64,000 nt of DNA, taken from positions 744,001 through 808,000 of the forward strand of contig NZ_CAJYVQ010000002.1 in the NCBI RefSeq assembly GCF_913778665.1, given 5' to 3'. The translations under genes and the position numbers were made by a program. Under the pieces are notes generated by a model. It had not been told where the DNA came from and did not search any database. It was given only the letters and a program-made list of their open reading frames with translations. This stretch comes from an uncultured Stenotrophomonas sp. Its GTDB lineage: Bacteria > Pseudomonadota > Gammaproteobacteria > Xanthomonadales > Xanthomonadaceae. Numbering within the stretch: the stretch's first letter is position 1; the number at the start of each line of letters is the position of its first letter. Positions 53,638-63,882 of this stretch are shown here, piece by piece.

Positions 53638-55148
53638 CAACGATCAACGGATTCGACTCGCTGCATTCCCACGCCCAGCGCCTGAAGGGCGCAAGCATTC
53701 CCAGCCTGCTCGCCGCCGAACCCGGCCGCGTGCAGGACCTGGCGCTGCGGGTCGGTCCGTTGTATGTCAACTTCGCCCGGCAGAAGTACGATGCCGCGGC
53801 GCTGCAGGCGTTGCTGTCGCTGGCGGCCGACCGTGATGTCGGCGCCGCCATCAACCGCCTGTTCCGAGGCGAGCAGGTCAACCTGACCGAAGGCCGCGCG
53901 GCGCTGCATACCGCGCTGCGTGGCGATGTGGTCGATGCGCCAGTGGCAGCCGAAGCCTATGCCACCGCGCGCGACATCCGTCAGCGCATGGGCGTGCTGG
54001 TGCGCGCACTGGAAGACAGCGGCGTGACCGATGTGGTCAGCGTCGGCATCGGTGGTTCCGATCTCGGCCCACGGCTGGTTTCCGATGCGCTGCGCCCGGT
54101 CACCGGTGCGCGCCTGCGCGTGCATTTCGTGTCGAACGTGGACGGCGCCGCCATGCAGCGCACGCTGGCCGCGCTGGACCCGGCCAGGACTGCCGGCATC
54201 CTGATTTCCAAGACCTTCGGCACCCAGGAAACCCTGCTCAACGGCCAGATCCTGCATGACTGGCTGGGGGGCAGTGATCGCCTGTATGCAGTCAGTGCCA
54301 ATCCGGAGCGTGCCGCCAAGGCCTTCGCGATTGCCGCAGAGCGCGTGCTGCCGATGTGGGACTGGGTGGGTGGCCGTTATTCGCTGTGGTCGGCGGTCGG
54401 TTTCCCGATCGCGCTGGCGATCGGCTTCGAGCGCTTTGAACAGCTGCTGGAAGGCGCCGCGCAGATGGACGCGCATGCGCTGGATGCGCCGTTGGAGCGC
54501 AACCTGCCGGTGCTGCATGCGCTGACCGATATCTGGAACCGCAACCTTCTGGGCCATGCCACGCATGCGGTGATGACCTACGACCAGCGCCTTGCGCTGC
54601 TGCCGGCCTACCTGCAGCAGCTGGTGATGGAGAGCCTGGGCAAGCGCGTGCAGCGCGATGGCCAGCCGGTCACCACCGACACCGTGCCGGTGTGGTGGGG
54701 CGGGGCAGGCACCGACGTGCAGCACAGTTTCTTCCAGGCGCTGCACCAGGGCACCAGCATCGTTCCGGCCGATTTCATCGGCTGCGTGCACAACGATGAT
54801 CCGTACACCATCAACCACCAGGCGCTGCTGGCTAACCTGCTGGCGCAGACCGAGGCGCTGGCCAATGGCCAGAGCAGCGATGACCCGCACCGCGACTATC
54901 CCGGCGGCCGCCCGAGCACGCTGATCCTGCTGGACGCGCTGACCCCGCAGGCGCTGGGTGCGCTGATCGCGATGTACGAGCACGCCGTCTACGTGCAGTC
55001 GGTGATCTGGAACATCAACGCCTTTGACCAGTTCGGCGTCGAGCTGGGCAAGCAGCTGGCCAGTGGCCTGTTGCCGGCCCTGCAGGGCGAGGACGTGGCG
55101 GTGGCCGATCCGATGACCCGCGAGATCCTGGCGCAGCTGAAGCGCTGA
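53634..55148 (+). CDS. pgi: glucose-6-phosphate isomerase
   Basis: 504 residues. It interconverts glucose 6-phosphate and fructose 6-phosphate. The sugar-phosphate site [16 protein letters not shown] near 138-153, the [10 protein letters not shown] segment near 192-201, and the catalytic region with [14 protein letters not shown] near 244-257 are present, as is the C-terminal [25 protein letters not shown]. In this organism type pgi mainly works in gluconeogenic direction, since glucose goes through the Entner-Doudoroff genes at the right end of the window. Confidence 0.95.
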   Translation: MTTINGFDSLHSHAQRLKGASIPSLLAAEPGRVQDLALRVGPLYVNFARQKYDAAALQALLSLAADRDVGAAINRLFRGEQVNLTEGRAALHTALRGDVVDAPVAAEAYATARDIRQRMGVLVRALEDSGVTDVVSVGIGGSDLGPRLVSDALRPVTGARLRVHFVSNVDGAAMQRTLAALDPARTAGILISKTFGTQETLLNGQILHDWLGGSDRLYAVSANPERAAKAFAIAAERVLPMWDWVGGRYSLWSAVGFPIALAIGFERFEQLLEGAAQMDAHALDAPLERNLPVLHALTDIWNRNLLGHATHAVMTYDQRLALLPAYLQQLVMESLGKRVQRDGQPVTTDTVPVWWGGAGTDVQHSFFQALHQGTSIVPADFIGCVHNDDPYTINHQALLANLLAQTEALANGQSSDDPHRDYPGGRPSTLILLDALTPQALGALIAMYEHAVYVQSVIWNINAFDQFGVELGKQLASGLLPALQGEDVAVADPMTREILAQLKR

Positions 55149-55155
55149 GGTATCT

Positions 55156-55282
55156 GTAGGGTCGAGCCACGCTCGACTGTCTTGTGCGCTTAGTCGAGCA
55201 TGGCGCGGCTCTACAAAGTCGGTCGCGCCGGGCCATCCCCGGCGAGCGTAATGTCCGCCCGGTAGCGCCGGGCCATGCCCGG
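55156..55282. repeat. cluster of four SMAG/REP palindromes
   Basis: Four units lie between the convergent pgi and regA-like genes: GTAGGGTCGAGCCACGCTCG (55156-55175), an inverted GTCGAGCATGGCGCGGCTCT (55193-55212), GCGCCGGGCCATCCCCGGCG (55224-55243) and GTAGCGCCGGGCCATGCCCG (55262-55281). The first two form an inverted dimer. Confidence 0.8.
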
Positions 55283-55295
55283 AGGATTCGCCGCG

Positions 55296-55865
55296 TCAGC
55301 GGCTCGGGTCGCGTTCCGGGCTGGGCCGCTTGGCCAGCTTGCGCTGCAGCGAGCGCCGGTGCATGCCGAGCAGGCGCGCGGCCGCCGAGACATTGCCGCC
55401 GGTCTCGTGCATCGCCTGCTGGATGTGTTCCCACTGCAGGCGGCTGATCGGTGTCATGGCGTCGGGCACTTCCATTTCGCCGTCGTCGGCCGGGCCGTCG
55501 TCCTCCTCGCCGAGGGCGCGCAGGATCATCGGCACCGTGGCCGGCTTCGGCAGGTAGTCGTCGGCACCGAGCTTGATCGCTTCCACCGCGGTGGCGATGC
55601 TGGCGTAACCGGTCACCAGCAGGATCCGCATATCCGCACGCAGCGCGCGCAGCGGCTGGATCAGGGCCAGGCCGGAATCGCTGCCCAGCTTCAGGTCGAT
55701 CAGTGCAAAGGCGGGCGGATGCTGGCGGGCCAGCGCCAGCGCGCTGGCAGCATCCTGTGCGGTCTGGGTTTCCAGCCCCTTGCGCGCCAGGCTGCGCTGC
55801 AGGGTGCGCAGGTACAGCTCGTCGTCGTCGACCAGCAGGCCGAGGGTGGAGTGGTGAAGGCTCAT
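55296..55865 (-). CDS. RegA/PrrA-type response regulator
   Basis: 189 residues. A receiver domain (about 1-120) carries the acidic pocket Val-Asp-Asp-Asp near 12-15, phospho-acceptor Asp57 (ALIDLKLGS) and Lys near 107. A linker rich in acid residues (about 128-145) leads to a Fis-type helix-turn-helix (WEHIQQAMHETGGNVSAAAR, then LLGMHRRSLQRKL) that is the hallmark of RegA/PrrA/ActR redox regulators. ATG 55865 overlaps the sensor stop (ATGA). The RegBA pathway controls respiration and redox genes in other proteobacteria; the targets here are not visible. Confidence 0.88.
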   Translation of the reverse strand: MSLHHSTLGLLVDDDELYLRTLQRSLARKGLETQTAQDAASALALARQHPPAFALIDLKLGSDSGLALIQPLRALRADMRILLVTGYASIATAVEAIKLGADDYLPKPATVPMILRALGEEDDGPADDGEMEVPDAMTPISRLQWEHIQQAMHETGGNVSAAARLLGMHRRSLQRKLAKRPSPERDPSR

Positions 55866-57088
55866 GGGGTGTCCTCGCGTGGGGCCAGCGGCAGACGGAA
55901 GCCGACGCGGCTGCCGGCCCCCTGGGCCGGGCGCATCCACATCTCGCCGTCCAGGCGTTCGATGGTGGCATGGGACAGGGCCAGGCCGACGCCCATGCCC
56001 TCGCTCTTGCTGCTGCCGAACAGCTTGCCCGGCAGCACGGCGGCGCGGGCGTCGAAGCCGTGGCCATAGTCGCGTACTTCGCCGATCAGGTCGTCGCCTT
56101 CCACGCGCAGCTCCAGGTCTACGCGTGGGCGGCCGGCCTGTTCGCCGGCATCGGCGGCATTGTTGAGCAGAACCATCAGCAGATGGCCCACGCCCGGGTC
56201 CAGCGGCAGGCGCAGCGGTGCATCGTCGTTACGGTGCAGGTCGATGGTCGGCCGCACCAGCCGCCACTGTTCCAGCACCTGCTGGGCACTGGAATGGCTG
56301 CGCCCGGGGGCGTCGGTGGAGGCCGGCGCCGCCAGTGCCAGTACCCGCTCGCGGCACTGTACCAGCAGCTCGCGCAGCGTTTCCATGTCCTCGCGGACCT
56401 CCGGCTCTTCACTGCGTTCGGCCACGTCGTCGGCGAGCAGGGTCATGGTCGCCAGCGGGGTGTTCAGTTCGTGCGCCACGGAGGCGGCATGGGTGGCCAG
56501 CGCGACGATGCCCTCGTTGCGGGCGAAGCGCTCGCGCAGCGCCGACAGTTCCAGTTCGCGCTGGCGCAGGGCCAGTGCCAGGCGGGTGGAGAACGCCAGC
56601 ACCACTGCGGCGGAGATCAGGAAGTTGGCGACCACGCCCCAGCGGTTGAGGTCCTGTGCGCGGAAGTAGCCGTCCGGCAGCGGCTGCCCGAAGATGCCGC
56701 TGCTGGCGTAGCCGAGCAGGCAGGCCAGCGCCACCGCCAGCGCCCAGCGCAGCGGCAGCGCGAATGCGGCCAGTGCGATCAGGATCAGGAACAGCGAGCT
56801 GAACGGGTTGGCCATGCCGCCGCTCCAGCCGATCATCCAGGTCAGGATGATCACATCCACCAGGATGTGGCCGAAGGCGGTCAGTGGCGCGGTATCGGCC
56901 GCTTCCGGGCGCAGCTGGGTGTAGATGTTGAACAGGGCCAGCACGGCCACGCCCGCCCACAGCGGCAGCTGCGGCAGCGGCAGGCCCAGCACCCGGGTGG
57001 CGACCAGGATGGTGGCGGCCTGGCCAGCCACGGCAAGCCAGCGCAGGCTGCACAGGGTACGGAGGAACGGGGCGTCGGGACCGGTCAT
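55862..57088 (-). CDS. RegB/PrrB-type redox sensor histidine kinase
   Basis: 408 residues. About six membrane helices lie in 1-175. The ubiquinone-site motif GGMANPF at 90-96 between helices is typical of RegB. The phospho-acceptor is His206 in [15 protein letters not shown] AHELNTPL. Cys245 in VQCRERVL corresponds to the redox-sensing Cys of RegB. N and G boxes follow (Leu-Leu-Asn-Asn-Ala-Ala-Asp-Ala near 312; Gly-Met-Gly-Val-Gly-Leu-Ala near 373). It is cotranscribed with the regulator that overlaps its stop; the usual partner senC (sco) gene is absent here. Confidence 0.87.
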   Translation of the reverse strand: MTGPDAPFLRTLCSLRWLAVAGQAATILVATRVLGLPLPQLPLWAGVAVLALFNIYTQLRPEAADTAPLTAFGHILVDVIILTWMIGWSGGMANPFSSLFLILIALAAFALPLRWALAVALACLLGYASSGIFGQPLPDGYFRAQDLNRWGVVANFLISAAVVLAFSTRLALALRQRELELSALRERFARNEGIVALATHAASVAHELNTPLATMTLLADDVAERSEEPEVREDMETLRELLVQCRERVLALAAPASTDAPGRSHSSAQQVLEQWRLVRPTIDLHRNDDAPLRLPLDPGVGHLLMVLLNNAADAGEQAGRPRVDLELRVEGDDLIGEVRDYGHGFDARAAVLPGKLFGSSKSEGMGVGLALSHATIERLDGEMWMRPAQGAGSRVGFRLPLAPREDTP

Positions 57089-57202
57089 GCACGCTCATCG
57101 TATGCGTTCGCGGGCGACGGTGCCTGCGACAATAGGCCGCAGCCGTGCCGCCGGCTGAATGCGAGTCACCCGGAATGCGGGGCCGGGCGCTAGAATGCCC
57201 GC

Positions 57203-58468
57203 ATGCACGACGCCGTTACCCGACCGACTCCCCCTTCCGATGCCACTGCCTGGCCGCGCCGCCAGACCCATGCCGTCCAGATCGGCGGGGTCACCGTTGG
57301 CGGTGGCAAGCCGGTGGTGGTGCAGTCGATGACCAACACCGATACCTCCGACGTCGCCTCCAGCGTGAAGCAGGTGGCCGAGTTGTGGCGCGCCGGCTCG
57401 GAAATGGTCCGCCTGACCGTCAACACCGTCGAAGCGGCCGCGGCGATCCCGCGCATCGTCGACAAGCTGGCGATGATGGGCATCGACGTACCGCTGATCG
57501 GTGACTTCCACTACAACGGCCACCAGCTGCTGACCGCCGAACCGGCGTGTGCCGAAGCGCTGGCCAAGTACCGCATCAATCCGGGCAACGTCGGCTTCGG
57601 CAAGAAGAAGGACCTGCAGTTCGCGCAGCTGATCGAGTTCGCGATCCGCTACAACAAGCCGGTGCGCATCGGCGCCAACTGGGGTTCGCTGGACCAGGCG
57701 CTGGCGGCCAAGCTGATGGACGAGAACAACCTGCGCGAGCAGCCCTGGGATGCTGGCCGCGTGCTGCGCGAGGCGCTGATCCGTTCGGCGCTGGATTCGG
57801 CCGAGCAGGCGGTGGAACTGGGCCTGCCGCGCGATCGCATCGTGCTGTCGGCCAAGGTCAGTGGCGTGCAGGAGCTGATCGCGGTCTATCGCGACCTGGC
57901 CCAGCGCTCTGATTTTGCCCTGCACCTGGGCCTGACCGAGGCCGGTATCGGCAGCAAGGGCATCGTCGCCTCGTCGGCGGCGCTGAGCGTGCTGCTGCAG
58001 GAAGGCATCGGTGACACCATCCGCATCTCGCTGACCCCGGAACCGGGCCAGTCGCGCACGCAGGAAGTGATCGTCGCCCAGGAACTGCTGCAGACCACCG
58101 GCCAGCGTGCCTTCACGCCGCTGGTCACGGCCTGCCCGGGCTGCGGGCGCACCACCTCCGAGTTCTTCCAGGAACTGGCCAAGGTGGTGCAGAACCACGT
58201 GCGCGAGAAGATGCCGCTGTGGAAGATCCACCACCCGGGCGCAGAGAACATGACCCTGGCGGTGATGGGCTGCATCGTCAACGGGCCGGGTGAGTCGCGG
58301 CACGCCAACATCGGCATATCGCTGCCGGGTACCGGTGAAACGCCGGCGGCCCCGGTGTTCGTCGATGGCGAGAAGAAGGTGACCCTGCGTGGCGACAACA
58401 TCGCCCAGGAGTTCGTCGCCCTGATCGACGATTACGTCGAACACACGTATGTCCGAAGCGCCGGATAA
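57203..58468 (+). CDS. ispG: 4-hydroxy-3-methylbut-2-enyl diphosphate synthase (flavodoxin)
   Basis: 421 residues. An iron-sulfur enzyme of the MEP pathway that converts MEcPP to HMBPP for isoprenoid, including ubiquinone, synthesis. [11 protein letters not shown] near 36-46 and the barrel motifs (Val-Arg-Leu-Thr-Val-Asn) are present. Three cluster Cys ligands lie in ACPGCGRTT near 310-318 and [11 protein letters not shown] near 353-363; the fourth ligand is the Glu of the family. The extra Pro-rich 20 residues at the N-terminus are usual for Xanthomonadaceae. It overlaps the next gene by 20 bases. Confidence 0.95.
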   Translation: MHDAVTRPTPPSDATAWPRRQTHAVQIGGVTVGGGKPVVVQSMTNTDTSDVASSVKQVAELWRAGSEMVRLTVNTVEAAAAIPRIVDKLAMMGIDVPLIGDFHYNGHQLLTAEPACAEALAKYRINPGNVGFGKKKDLQFAQLIEFAIRYNKPVRIGANWGSLDQALAAKLMDENNLREQPWDAGRVLREALIRSALDSAEQAVELGLPRDRIVLSAKVSGVQELIAVYRDLAQRSDFALHLGLTEAGIGSKGIVASSAALSVLLQEGIGDTIRISLTPEPGQSRTQEVIVAQELLQTTGQRAFTPLVTACPGCGRTTSEFFQELAKVVQNHVREKMPLWKIHHPGAENMTLAVMGCIVNGPGESRHANIGISLPGTGETPAAPVFVDGEKKVTLRGDNIAQEFVALIDDYVEHTYVRSAG

Positions 58469-59198
58469 GCCTGCGATCCTCGCCGCACCGGAGTCCGCCT
58501 CCGGTTTCCGCCACTGGATGGCGCGCAACGCCTGGCGTCTGGTGCTGCTGTTCGGCGGCCTGCTGCTGCCGTTGGCCGGGTTCGTCGCGCTGGCCGACGA
58601 AGTGCACGAATTTGAATCGTTCCATTTCGATGCGCCGCTGCTTTGGCAGATGCATGGCCTGCATTCGCCGCTGCTGGACCGCTTCTTCGTGCTCATCTCG
58701 AAACTGGGCTACGAGTGGTTCCTGATCCCGGCTGACGTGCTGATCATCGGCGTGCTGCTGGGCTACCGGCGCTGGCGCGAGGCCACCTTCGTGGCGGTCA
58801 GTTTCGTCGGTTCGGCGCTGCTGAACGTGGGCAGCAAGCACTTCTTCCAGCGGCAGCGGCCCAGCCTGTGGGAATCGATCGCGCCCGAATCGACGTTCAG
58901 CTTCCCCAGCGGCCACGCGATGGGCTCGATGACCCTGGCCGTAACCTTGGTACTGCTGGCCTGGAACACCCGCTGGCGCAGGCCAGTGCTGCTGCTGGCA
59001 CCGTCGTTCAGCTTGCTGGTCAGCGTGTCGCGGGTCTATCTGGGGGTGCATTATCCCTCCGACATCCTGGCCGGATGGTGTGCCGCGCTGGTTTGGGTGG
59101 TAGGGTGCTATCTGGTCATGTTCAGTCGCCGTCATCCGTGGCGACGTCACGACTCGCCGCCAGCGACGGCCAGCGAAGCATCACCACAGGGGGGGTGA
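58449..59198 (+). CDS. PAP2-family membrane phosphatase
   Basis: 249 residues with about six transmembrane helices. The PAP2 active-site motifs are complete: [13 protein letters not shown] near 130-142 (KxxxxxxRP), [11 protein letters not shown] near 153-163 (PSGH) and [16 protein letters not shown] near 195-210 (SRxxxxxHxxxD). Family members remove phosphate from phosphatidate, phosphatidylglycerol phosphate or undecaprenyl diphosphate. The 20-base overlap with ispG, which feeds polyprenol synthesis, makes an undecaprenyl-diphosphate role attractive, but this is inference. Confidence 0.88.
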   Translation: MSEAPDKPAILAAPESASGFRHWMARNAWRLVLLFGGLLLPLAGFVALADEVHEFESFHFDAPLLWQMHGLHSPLLDRFFVLISKLGYEWFLIPADVLIIGVLLGYRRWREATFVAVSFVGSALLNVGSKHFFQRQRPSLWESIAPESTFSFPSGHAMGSMTLAVTLVLLAWNTRWRRPVLLLAPSFSLLVSVSRVYLGVHYPSDILAGWCAALVWVVGCYLVMFSRRHPWRRHDSPPATASEASPQGG

Positions 59199-59399
59199 CG
59201 TGGATGGCCCTTCGGGGACGTTTAACGTGATAGATGAATTGTTTCGTTGCAGCAGGTTCTGCAAGACAGGGGGCAAGCACAACGCGTGGTTATGTGATGC
59301 GCAAGGCAGAACGCCCGCGCCGCATGCCGGACGCGCTTGCAGGGTTCCGGCACCCTGCCTAGCTTGACCTGCAATGGCCGCAGTCGAAGAGGTACGTGA

Positions 59400-60047
59400 A
59401 TGACGATTCGAGTCTACCTGGTGGATGACCACGCACTGGTCCGCACCGGGATGAAGATGATTCTGTCGGGAGAAACCGACATCGAGGTGGTGGGCGAAGC
59501 CGAGACCGGCGAGGATGCGCTGCGCGACGTCCGCCAGCTGCTGCCGGATGTCGTGCTGTGCGACCTGCACCTGCCGGGCGTCAGTGGCATGGAAGTTACC
59601 GAGCGCATTGTCCGCAGCCACCGCAACACCCGCGTGGTGATCGTGTCGGTGCTGGAAGACGGGCCGCTGCCGAAGCGGCTGCTCGAAGCCGGCGCCGCCG
59701 GTTACATCGGCAAGGGCTGCGATGCGCAGGAGCTGCTGCGCGCGGTGCGCGACGTTGCCGGCGGTCGTCGTTACCTGGGCACCAGCATCGCGCAGAACCT
59801 GGCGCTGTCGACGGTGGAAGGCAATGGTTCGCCATTCGACAGCCTGTCGCCGCGGGAACTGGAGGTGGCGCTGCTGCTGACCCAGGGCCTGCGCCAGGAA
59901 GACATCGCGCGGCGCCTGAGCCTGAGTGCGAAGACGGTGAACACGCACAAGGCGCGGTTGTTCGAGAAGATGGGAATCCACGACAACATCGCGCTGGCAC
60001 GCATGGCCAGCCAGTACGGGCTGGTGGATCCGGCGCGGCCGCTGTAG
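59400..60047 (+). CDS. GacA/UvrY-type response regulator, LuxR-family output
   Basis: 215 residues. The receiver domain has the acidic Val-Asp-Asp-His near 8-11, phospho-acceptor Asp55 (VVLCDLHLPGVSG) and Lys near 105. A LuxR-type helix-turn-helix (about 148-205: LSPRELEVALLLTQGLRQED, KTVNTHKARLFEKMG) follows. The SPFDSLSPRE linker and the GacA-like EAGAAGYIGKG stretch resemble GacA/UvrY, which drives CsrA-titrating small RNAs. No sensor kinase (GacS) gene is adjacent, as usual for GacA. AGAGG six bases upstream supports the start. csrA lies 43 kb away. Confidence 0.82.
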   Translation: MTIRVYLVDDHALVRTGMKMILSGETDIEVVGEAETGEDALRDVRQLLPDVVLCDLHLPGVSGMEVTERIVRSHRNTRVVIVSVLEDGPLPKRLLEAGAAGYIGKGCDAQELLRAVRDVAGGRRYLGTSIAQNLALSTVEGNGSPFDSLSPRELEVALLLTQGLRQEDIARRLSLSAKTVNTHKARLFEKMGIHDNIALARMASQYGLVDPARPL

Positions 60048-60101
60048 GGGATTCGGCCAACGGCTGAGCCCCTCGCGGTGTGCGGCAGGATTCGTGTGGT
60101 T

Positions 60102-60205
60102 GGCCCTGCGGAGGCATTGCGCAGGGGGCGCCGTGAATCCATCCCTGGAGGCTCGGGCGCGCCATCCATGACGCTTACGCCCCTGCGCAATCCCTCCGCA
60201 GGGCC
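60102..60205. repeat. hairpin H6 of the conserved-loop family
   Basis: Arms 60102-60129 and 60179-60205 are complementary over 27 or 28 bases with a single mismatch (core GGCCCTGCGGAGG). The loop begins GCCGTGAATCCATCCCTGGA and contains the CATCCATG of the family. The arm sequence shares nothing with the arms of H1 to H5. Confidence 0.85.
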
Positions 60206-60294
60206 ACGGACAGTTTCCGTGCGCGTCCACCGCGGAATGAAGAACGAAGAGCAGGAGCGGGGCGCGCGCTGCGCGCGCTCTGGATGCTGGCCCT

Positions 60295-60363
60295 GTAGAG
60301 CCGAGCCCATGCTCGGCTGCTTTCCATTCCGCTGGCGTGGAGCCGAGCGTGGGCACGGCTCTA
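60295..60363. repeat. inverted dimer of SMAG palindromes
   Basis: GTAGAGCCGAGCCCATGCTC (from 60295) and on the opposite strand GTAGAGCCGTGCCCACGCTC (ending 60363) face each other, each with its GTAG head outward. It ends 15 bases before the eda stop. Confidence 0.85.
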
Positions 60364-60377
60364 CAGCTGCGTTGGGC

Positions 60378-61037
60378 TCAGTGACCGCGCACGCGCTTGA
60401 TGATCTTCGCGGCGTCGGCGGCGCTGGCGCGCACCTTGTCCCATTGGCCGTCGGCGATCCAGTTGCCCGGCACCATCCATGAACCACCGATGCAGACCAC
60501 GTTCTTCTGCTCGAGGTATTCGGCGGCGGTGTTCTCGGTGATGCCACCGGTCGGGCACAGCTTGAGGTCAGCGACCGGACCGGCCAGGCCCTTGATCATC
60601 GCCAGCCCGCCTACGGCCGTGGCCGGGAACAGCTTGCATACGCGGAAGCCGCGCGCGTACAGAGACAGCAGCTCGGTCGGCGTGGCCGCACCCGGCACCA
60701 CCGGCAGTGGCGCAGCCGCCAGCGCATCGGCCAGCGCCGCCGGCGTACCCGGGGTCACCAGGAAGTCCGCACCCGCGTCGATCGACTGCTGCATCTGCGC
60801 CACGGTCAGCACCGTGCCCGCACCCACCACCACATCCGGCAGCTCGCGCTTGAGCATTGCCAGCGCGTCCATCGCCACCGGCGTACGCAGCGTCAGCTCG
60901 ATGGCCGGCAAGCCGCCTTCCAGCAGCGCCGCACTGACCGCCCGCGCCTGGTCCAGCGTATGAACCGTCACCACCGGCAGGATGCCGGCCGCATGCAACA
61001 GCTCCGCCGCCTTCACCTGATGTTGTTCGATACCCAT
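60378..61037 (-). CDS. eda: 2-dehydro-3-deoxyphosphogluconate (KDPG) aldolase
   Basis: 219 residues. It splits KDPG into pyruvate and glyceraldehyde 3-phosphate. A TIM barrel carries the catalytic Glu in IELTLRTPVA near 47-56, GAGTVL near 75-80, the Schiff-base Lys in RVCKLFPA near 133-140, and the phosphate site CPTGGITENTAAEYL near 161-175. ATG 61037 (MGIEQHQ) is preferred over an earlier Met that has no ribosome binding site. It follows edd on the same strand after 147 nt and completes the Entner-Doudoroff pathway. Confidence 0.95.
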   Translation of the reverse strand: MGIEQHQVKAAELLHAAGILPVVTVHTLDQARAVSAALLEGGLPAIELTLRTPVAMDALAMLKRELPDVVVGAGTVLTVAQMQQSIDAGADFLVTPGTPAALADALAAAPLPVVPGAATPTELLSLYARGFRVCKLFPATAVGGLAMIKGLAGPVADLKLCPTGGITENTAAEYLEQKNVVCIGGSWMVPGNWIADGQWDKVRASAADAAKIIKRVRGH

Positions 61038-61184
61038 AGCTCTGCTTCTGCCTTTTGCTTTCAAATTTGATTTTCAGTGATCACTTCGCGGCATTGATGC
61101 GCCGGAGAGTGTGATGCGACGGCCTGCCCTCCGCCGCCACCAGCAAACTCACCGGCGCGACAAATCCGCAACGCTCTTCAACCC

Positions 61185-63101
61185 TCAGGCGTCCTTCGCC
61201 TCATGCGGCGCCGCCGCCGCTGCCGCATCGTGCCCCAGCTCATACTCCGCGTCGTAGTCCCACGGCCCACCATCGGCTGCCGCAGGCCCGCACGAAATCG
61301 AAATCGCACCCTGGTCGGCCGGACCCACCACGCGACGGTTGATCGCGAACAGGTTACGACCCAGATCCTGTGCTGCCGGCGCGGTGTTGGGCGCCAGTGA
61401 ACGGGCTGCCCATTCGGCCGCATCCACCAGCACTTCCAGCGTGCCAGCCTCGCCGTCGAGGCGGATCATGTCCCCCTCGCGGACCTTGGCAAGCGGACCA
61501 CCACGGGCGGCTTCCGGGGTCACGTGGATCGCCGCCGGAATCTTGCCCGAAGCACCGGACAGGCGACCGTCGGTGACCAGCGCTACGCGCCGGCCCTGGT
61601 TCTGCAGCAGGCCCAGCAGGGGGGCCAGCGAATGCAGTTCCGGCATGCCGTTGGCACGGGGGCCCTGGTAGCGCACCACGGCCACGAAATCCTGCGGCAG
61701 CAGGCCGCCGGCGTGCAGCTTGTTCAACACCTGCGGCGCATCGACCACCACCGCCGGGGCCTCGATCGTGCGGTACTGCGGCTTCACCGCCGACAGTTTG
61801 ATCAGCGACTTGCCGAGGTTGCCGCGCAGCAGGCGCAGGCCGCCCTGGTGCTCGAACGGGTTGTCGACACCGCGCACCACTTCGTCGTCGGCGCTGTGTT
61901 CCAGGCCGGGCAGGTAGACCAGCTGGCCGTCGCGCAGCTGCGGTTCGCGCGCGTAATCGGCCATGCCGCCGCGCGCCACGCTGACCAGGTCGCCGTGCAT
62001 CAGGCCGGCCTTGATCAGCTCGCCGAACACGAGCGCCGGGCCACCCGCTGCAGCGAAACGGTTCACGTCGGCCTCGCCGTTCGGATAGACGCGGGCCAGC
62101 AGCGGGATCAGCTGCGACAGCTCGTCGAAGTCGTCCCACGTCAGCACGATGCCGGCGGCGCGCGCTACCGCGATCCAGTGGATGGTGTGGTTGGTCGAGC
62201 CGCCCGTAGCCATCAGTGCGATGACCGCGTTGATGATCGCGCGCTCATCGATGATCCGGCCCAGCGGGCGGAAGTCGTCGCCCAGTGCGGTGATGTCCAG
62301 TGCGCGTTCGGTGGCCTCGCGGGTCAGCGCATCGCGCAGCGGCGTGCCCGGATTGACGAACGAGGCGCCCGGCAGCTGCACGCCCATCGCTTCCAGCAGC
62401 ACCTGGTTGGAATTGGCGGTGCCGTAGAAGGTGCAGGTGCCGGCGCCGTGATACGAGGCTGACTCGGCTTCCAGCAGCTCTTCGCGGGTGGCTTCGCCGG
62501 CGGCGTAACGCTCGCGCACTTCGGCCTTCTGCTTGTTCGGGATGCCCGGGGTCATCGGGCCGGCCGGCACGAACACGGCCGGCAGGTGGCCGAACGCCAG
62601 TGCACCGATCAGCAGGCCCGGCACGATCTTGTCGCACACACCAAGGTACACGGTGGTGTCGAACATATCGTGGCTGAGCCCGATGGCGGTGGCCTGAGCG
62701 ATCACATCACGCGAGAACAGCGACAGTTCCATGCCGCCACGGCCCTGGGTGACGCCGTCGCACATCGCCGGCACCGCGCCGGCCACCTGTGCGGTGGCGC
62801 CGAGTTCGCGGGCGATCTCGCGGATCTGCTCGGGATAGGTCTCGAACGGCTGGTGCGCCGAGAGCATGTCGTTGTAGGCGGTGATGATGCCCAGGTTCGG
62901 CGTCACGCCGCCGCGCAGGCGGCTCTTGTCGGTGCCGCCACAGGCGGCGAAGCCATGGGCGAGGTTGCCGCAGCTCAGGCGGCTGCGGAACGGGCCGTCG
63001 CGCAGGGCGGCGTCTATCGCAGCCAGGTAGGCGGCGCGCGAGGCCGCGCTGCGGCGGATGACCCGTTCGGTGATGGCGTGCAGTTGCGGATGGAGGCTCA
63101 T
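61185..63101 (-). CDS. edd: 6-phosphogluconate dehydratase
   Basis: 638 residues. It dehydrates 6-phosphogluconate to KDPG with a [4Fe-4S] cluster. The IlvD/EDD fold shows [19 protein letters not shown] near 67-85, the first cluster-Cys region near [13 protein letters not shown] (107-119), [17 protein letters not shown] near 152-168, and a [18 protein letters not shown] stretch near 295-312. The C-terminal domain includes Val-Thr-Asp-Gly-Arg-Leu-Ser-Gly-Ala. It lies downstream of pgl on the same strand (58 nt gap), with eda after it. Confidence 0.96.
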   Translation of the reverse strand: MSLHPQLHAITERVIRRSAASRAAYLAAIDAALRDGPFRSRLSCGNLAHGFAACGGTDKSRLRGGVTPNLGIITAYNDMLSAHQPFETYPEQIREIARELGATAQVAGAVPAMCDGVTQGRGGMELSLFSRDVIAQATAIGLSHDMFDTTVYLGVCDKIVPGLLIGALAFGHLPAVFVPAGPMTPGIPNKQKAEVRERYAAGEATREELLEAESASYHGAGTCTFYGTANSNQVLLEAMGVQLPGASFVNPGTPLRDALTREATERALDITALGDDFRPLGRIIDERAIINAVIALMATGGSTNHTIHWIAVARAAGIVLTWDDFDELSQLIPLLARVYPNGEADVNRFAAAGGPALVFGELIKAGLMHGDLVSVARGGMADYAREPQLRDGQLVYLPGLEHSADDEVVRGVDNPFEHQGGLRLLRGNLGKSLIKLSAVKPQYRTIEAPAVVVDAPQVLNKLHAGGLLPQDFVAVVRYQGPRANGMPELHSLAPLLGLLQNQGRRVALVTDGRLSGASGKIPAAIHVTPEAARGGPLAKVREGDMIRLDGEAGTLEVLVDAAEWAARSLAPNTAPAAQDLGRNLFAINRRVVGPADQGAISISCGPAAADGGPWDYDAEYELGHDAAAAAAPHEAKDA

Positions 63102-63159
63102 TGGCTACCGGCGTTCGTGGTGGCGAGAGGCAAGCGGCGGCAAGGCACCGCCGCCGACA

Positions 63160-63882
63160 TCAATCAGCCCAGTGGACGCGCAGGCGCGCGCCATCCAGGT
63201 TGATCGCATTGAGGATCGGGTACTGCTGGGCATCGTTGCTGTCCAGCGCCTGGCGCAGCACCTGCAGTTTCTGCTTGCCGCGCAGCAGCAGCAGGCGCTG
63301 GCGGCACTGGCGCAGGCCGTGCGGAGTGAGGGTGATGCGCAGCGGCCACTGGTTTGCGCCCGGGCAGCCGGTGGCATCCAGCGCCGCATAGGGCAGGGTG
63401 CTTTCCAGCGCGCGGGCCAGGTCCTTCGAACCCGGGAACAGCGAAGCGGTGTGGCCGTCGTTGCCCATGCCCAGTGCGACAACGCTCGGCGGCTGGCTGT
63501 GCTGGGCCTGCAGATTGGCGGTGTAGACGCATTCCGGCAGCGGCTTGCCGATCCGCACCAGCGGGTCGAAGTGGGCGCCTTCGGCACGCTTGAGCAGGTG
63601 TTCGCGCACCAGCCAGGCGTTGCTGTCGCGATCCTGCGGCGACAGCCAGCGTTCGTCGGCCAGGCTCACTTCCACCCGGTCCCAGTGCACGTCCAGTTCG
63701 GCCAGCGCCTGGTAGACCGGTGCTGGCGTGGTGCCGCCCGACAGCAGGATGCGGGCGCGGCCCACTTCGTTGATGTCGTGGTTGAGGGTCTGCGCCATCT
63801 CGGCGGCCACTGCTTCGATCCAGCCATCGGCATCGCCGTGCGGGATGAACTCGATGCGGTCGTCGTGGAAGCTGGGGCTCAT
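63160..63882 (-). CDS. pgl: 6-phosphogluconolactonase
   Basis: 240 residues. It hydrolyses 6-phosphogluconolactone to 6-phosphogluconate, the substrate of Edd. A DevB-type fold shows LLSGGTTPAPVYQAL near 46-60, VSLADERW near 72-79 with the conserved Asp-Glu-Arg, and GMGNDGHTASLFPGS near 135-149. The start overlaps the glk stop (ATGA), so it is coupled to glucokinase. Confidence 0.94.
   Translation of the reverse strand: MSPSFHDDRIEFIPHGDADGWIEAVAAEMAQTLNHDINEVGRARILLSGGTTPAPVYQALAELDVHWDRVEVSLADERWLSPQDRDSNAWLVREHLLKRAEGAHFDPLVRIGKPLPECVYTANLQAQHSQPPSVVALGMGNDGHTASLFPGSKDLARALESTLPYAALDATGCPGANQWPLRITLTPHGLRQCRQRLLLLRGKQKLQVLRQALDSNDAQQYPILNAINLDGARLRVHWAD

Larger units (their letters stand above)
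60048..60377. other. 330 bp gap with hairpin H6 and an inverted SMAG pair
   Basis: Between the GacA-like gene and eda, which converge. It holds hairpin H6 (60102-60205) and an inverted SMAG dimer (60295-60363). No gene is supported. Confidence 0.75.
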
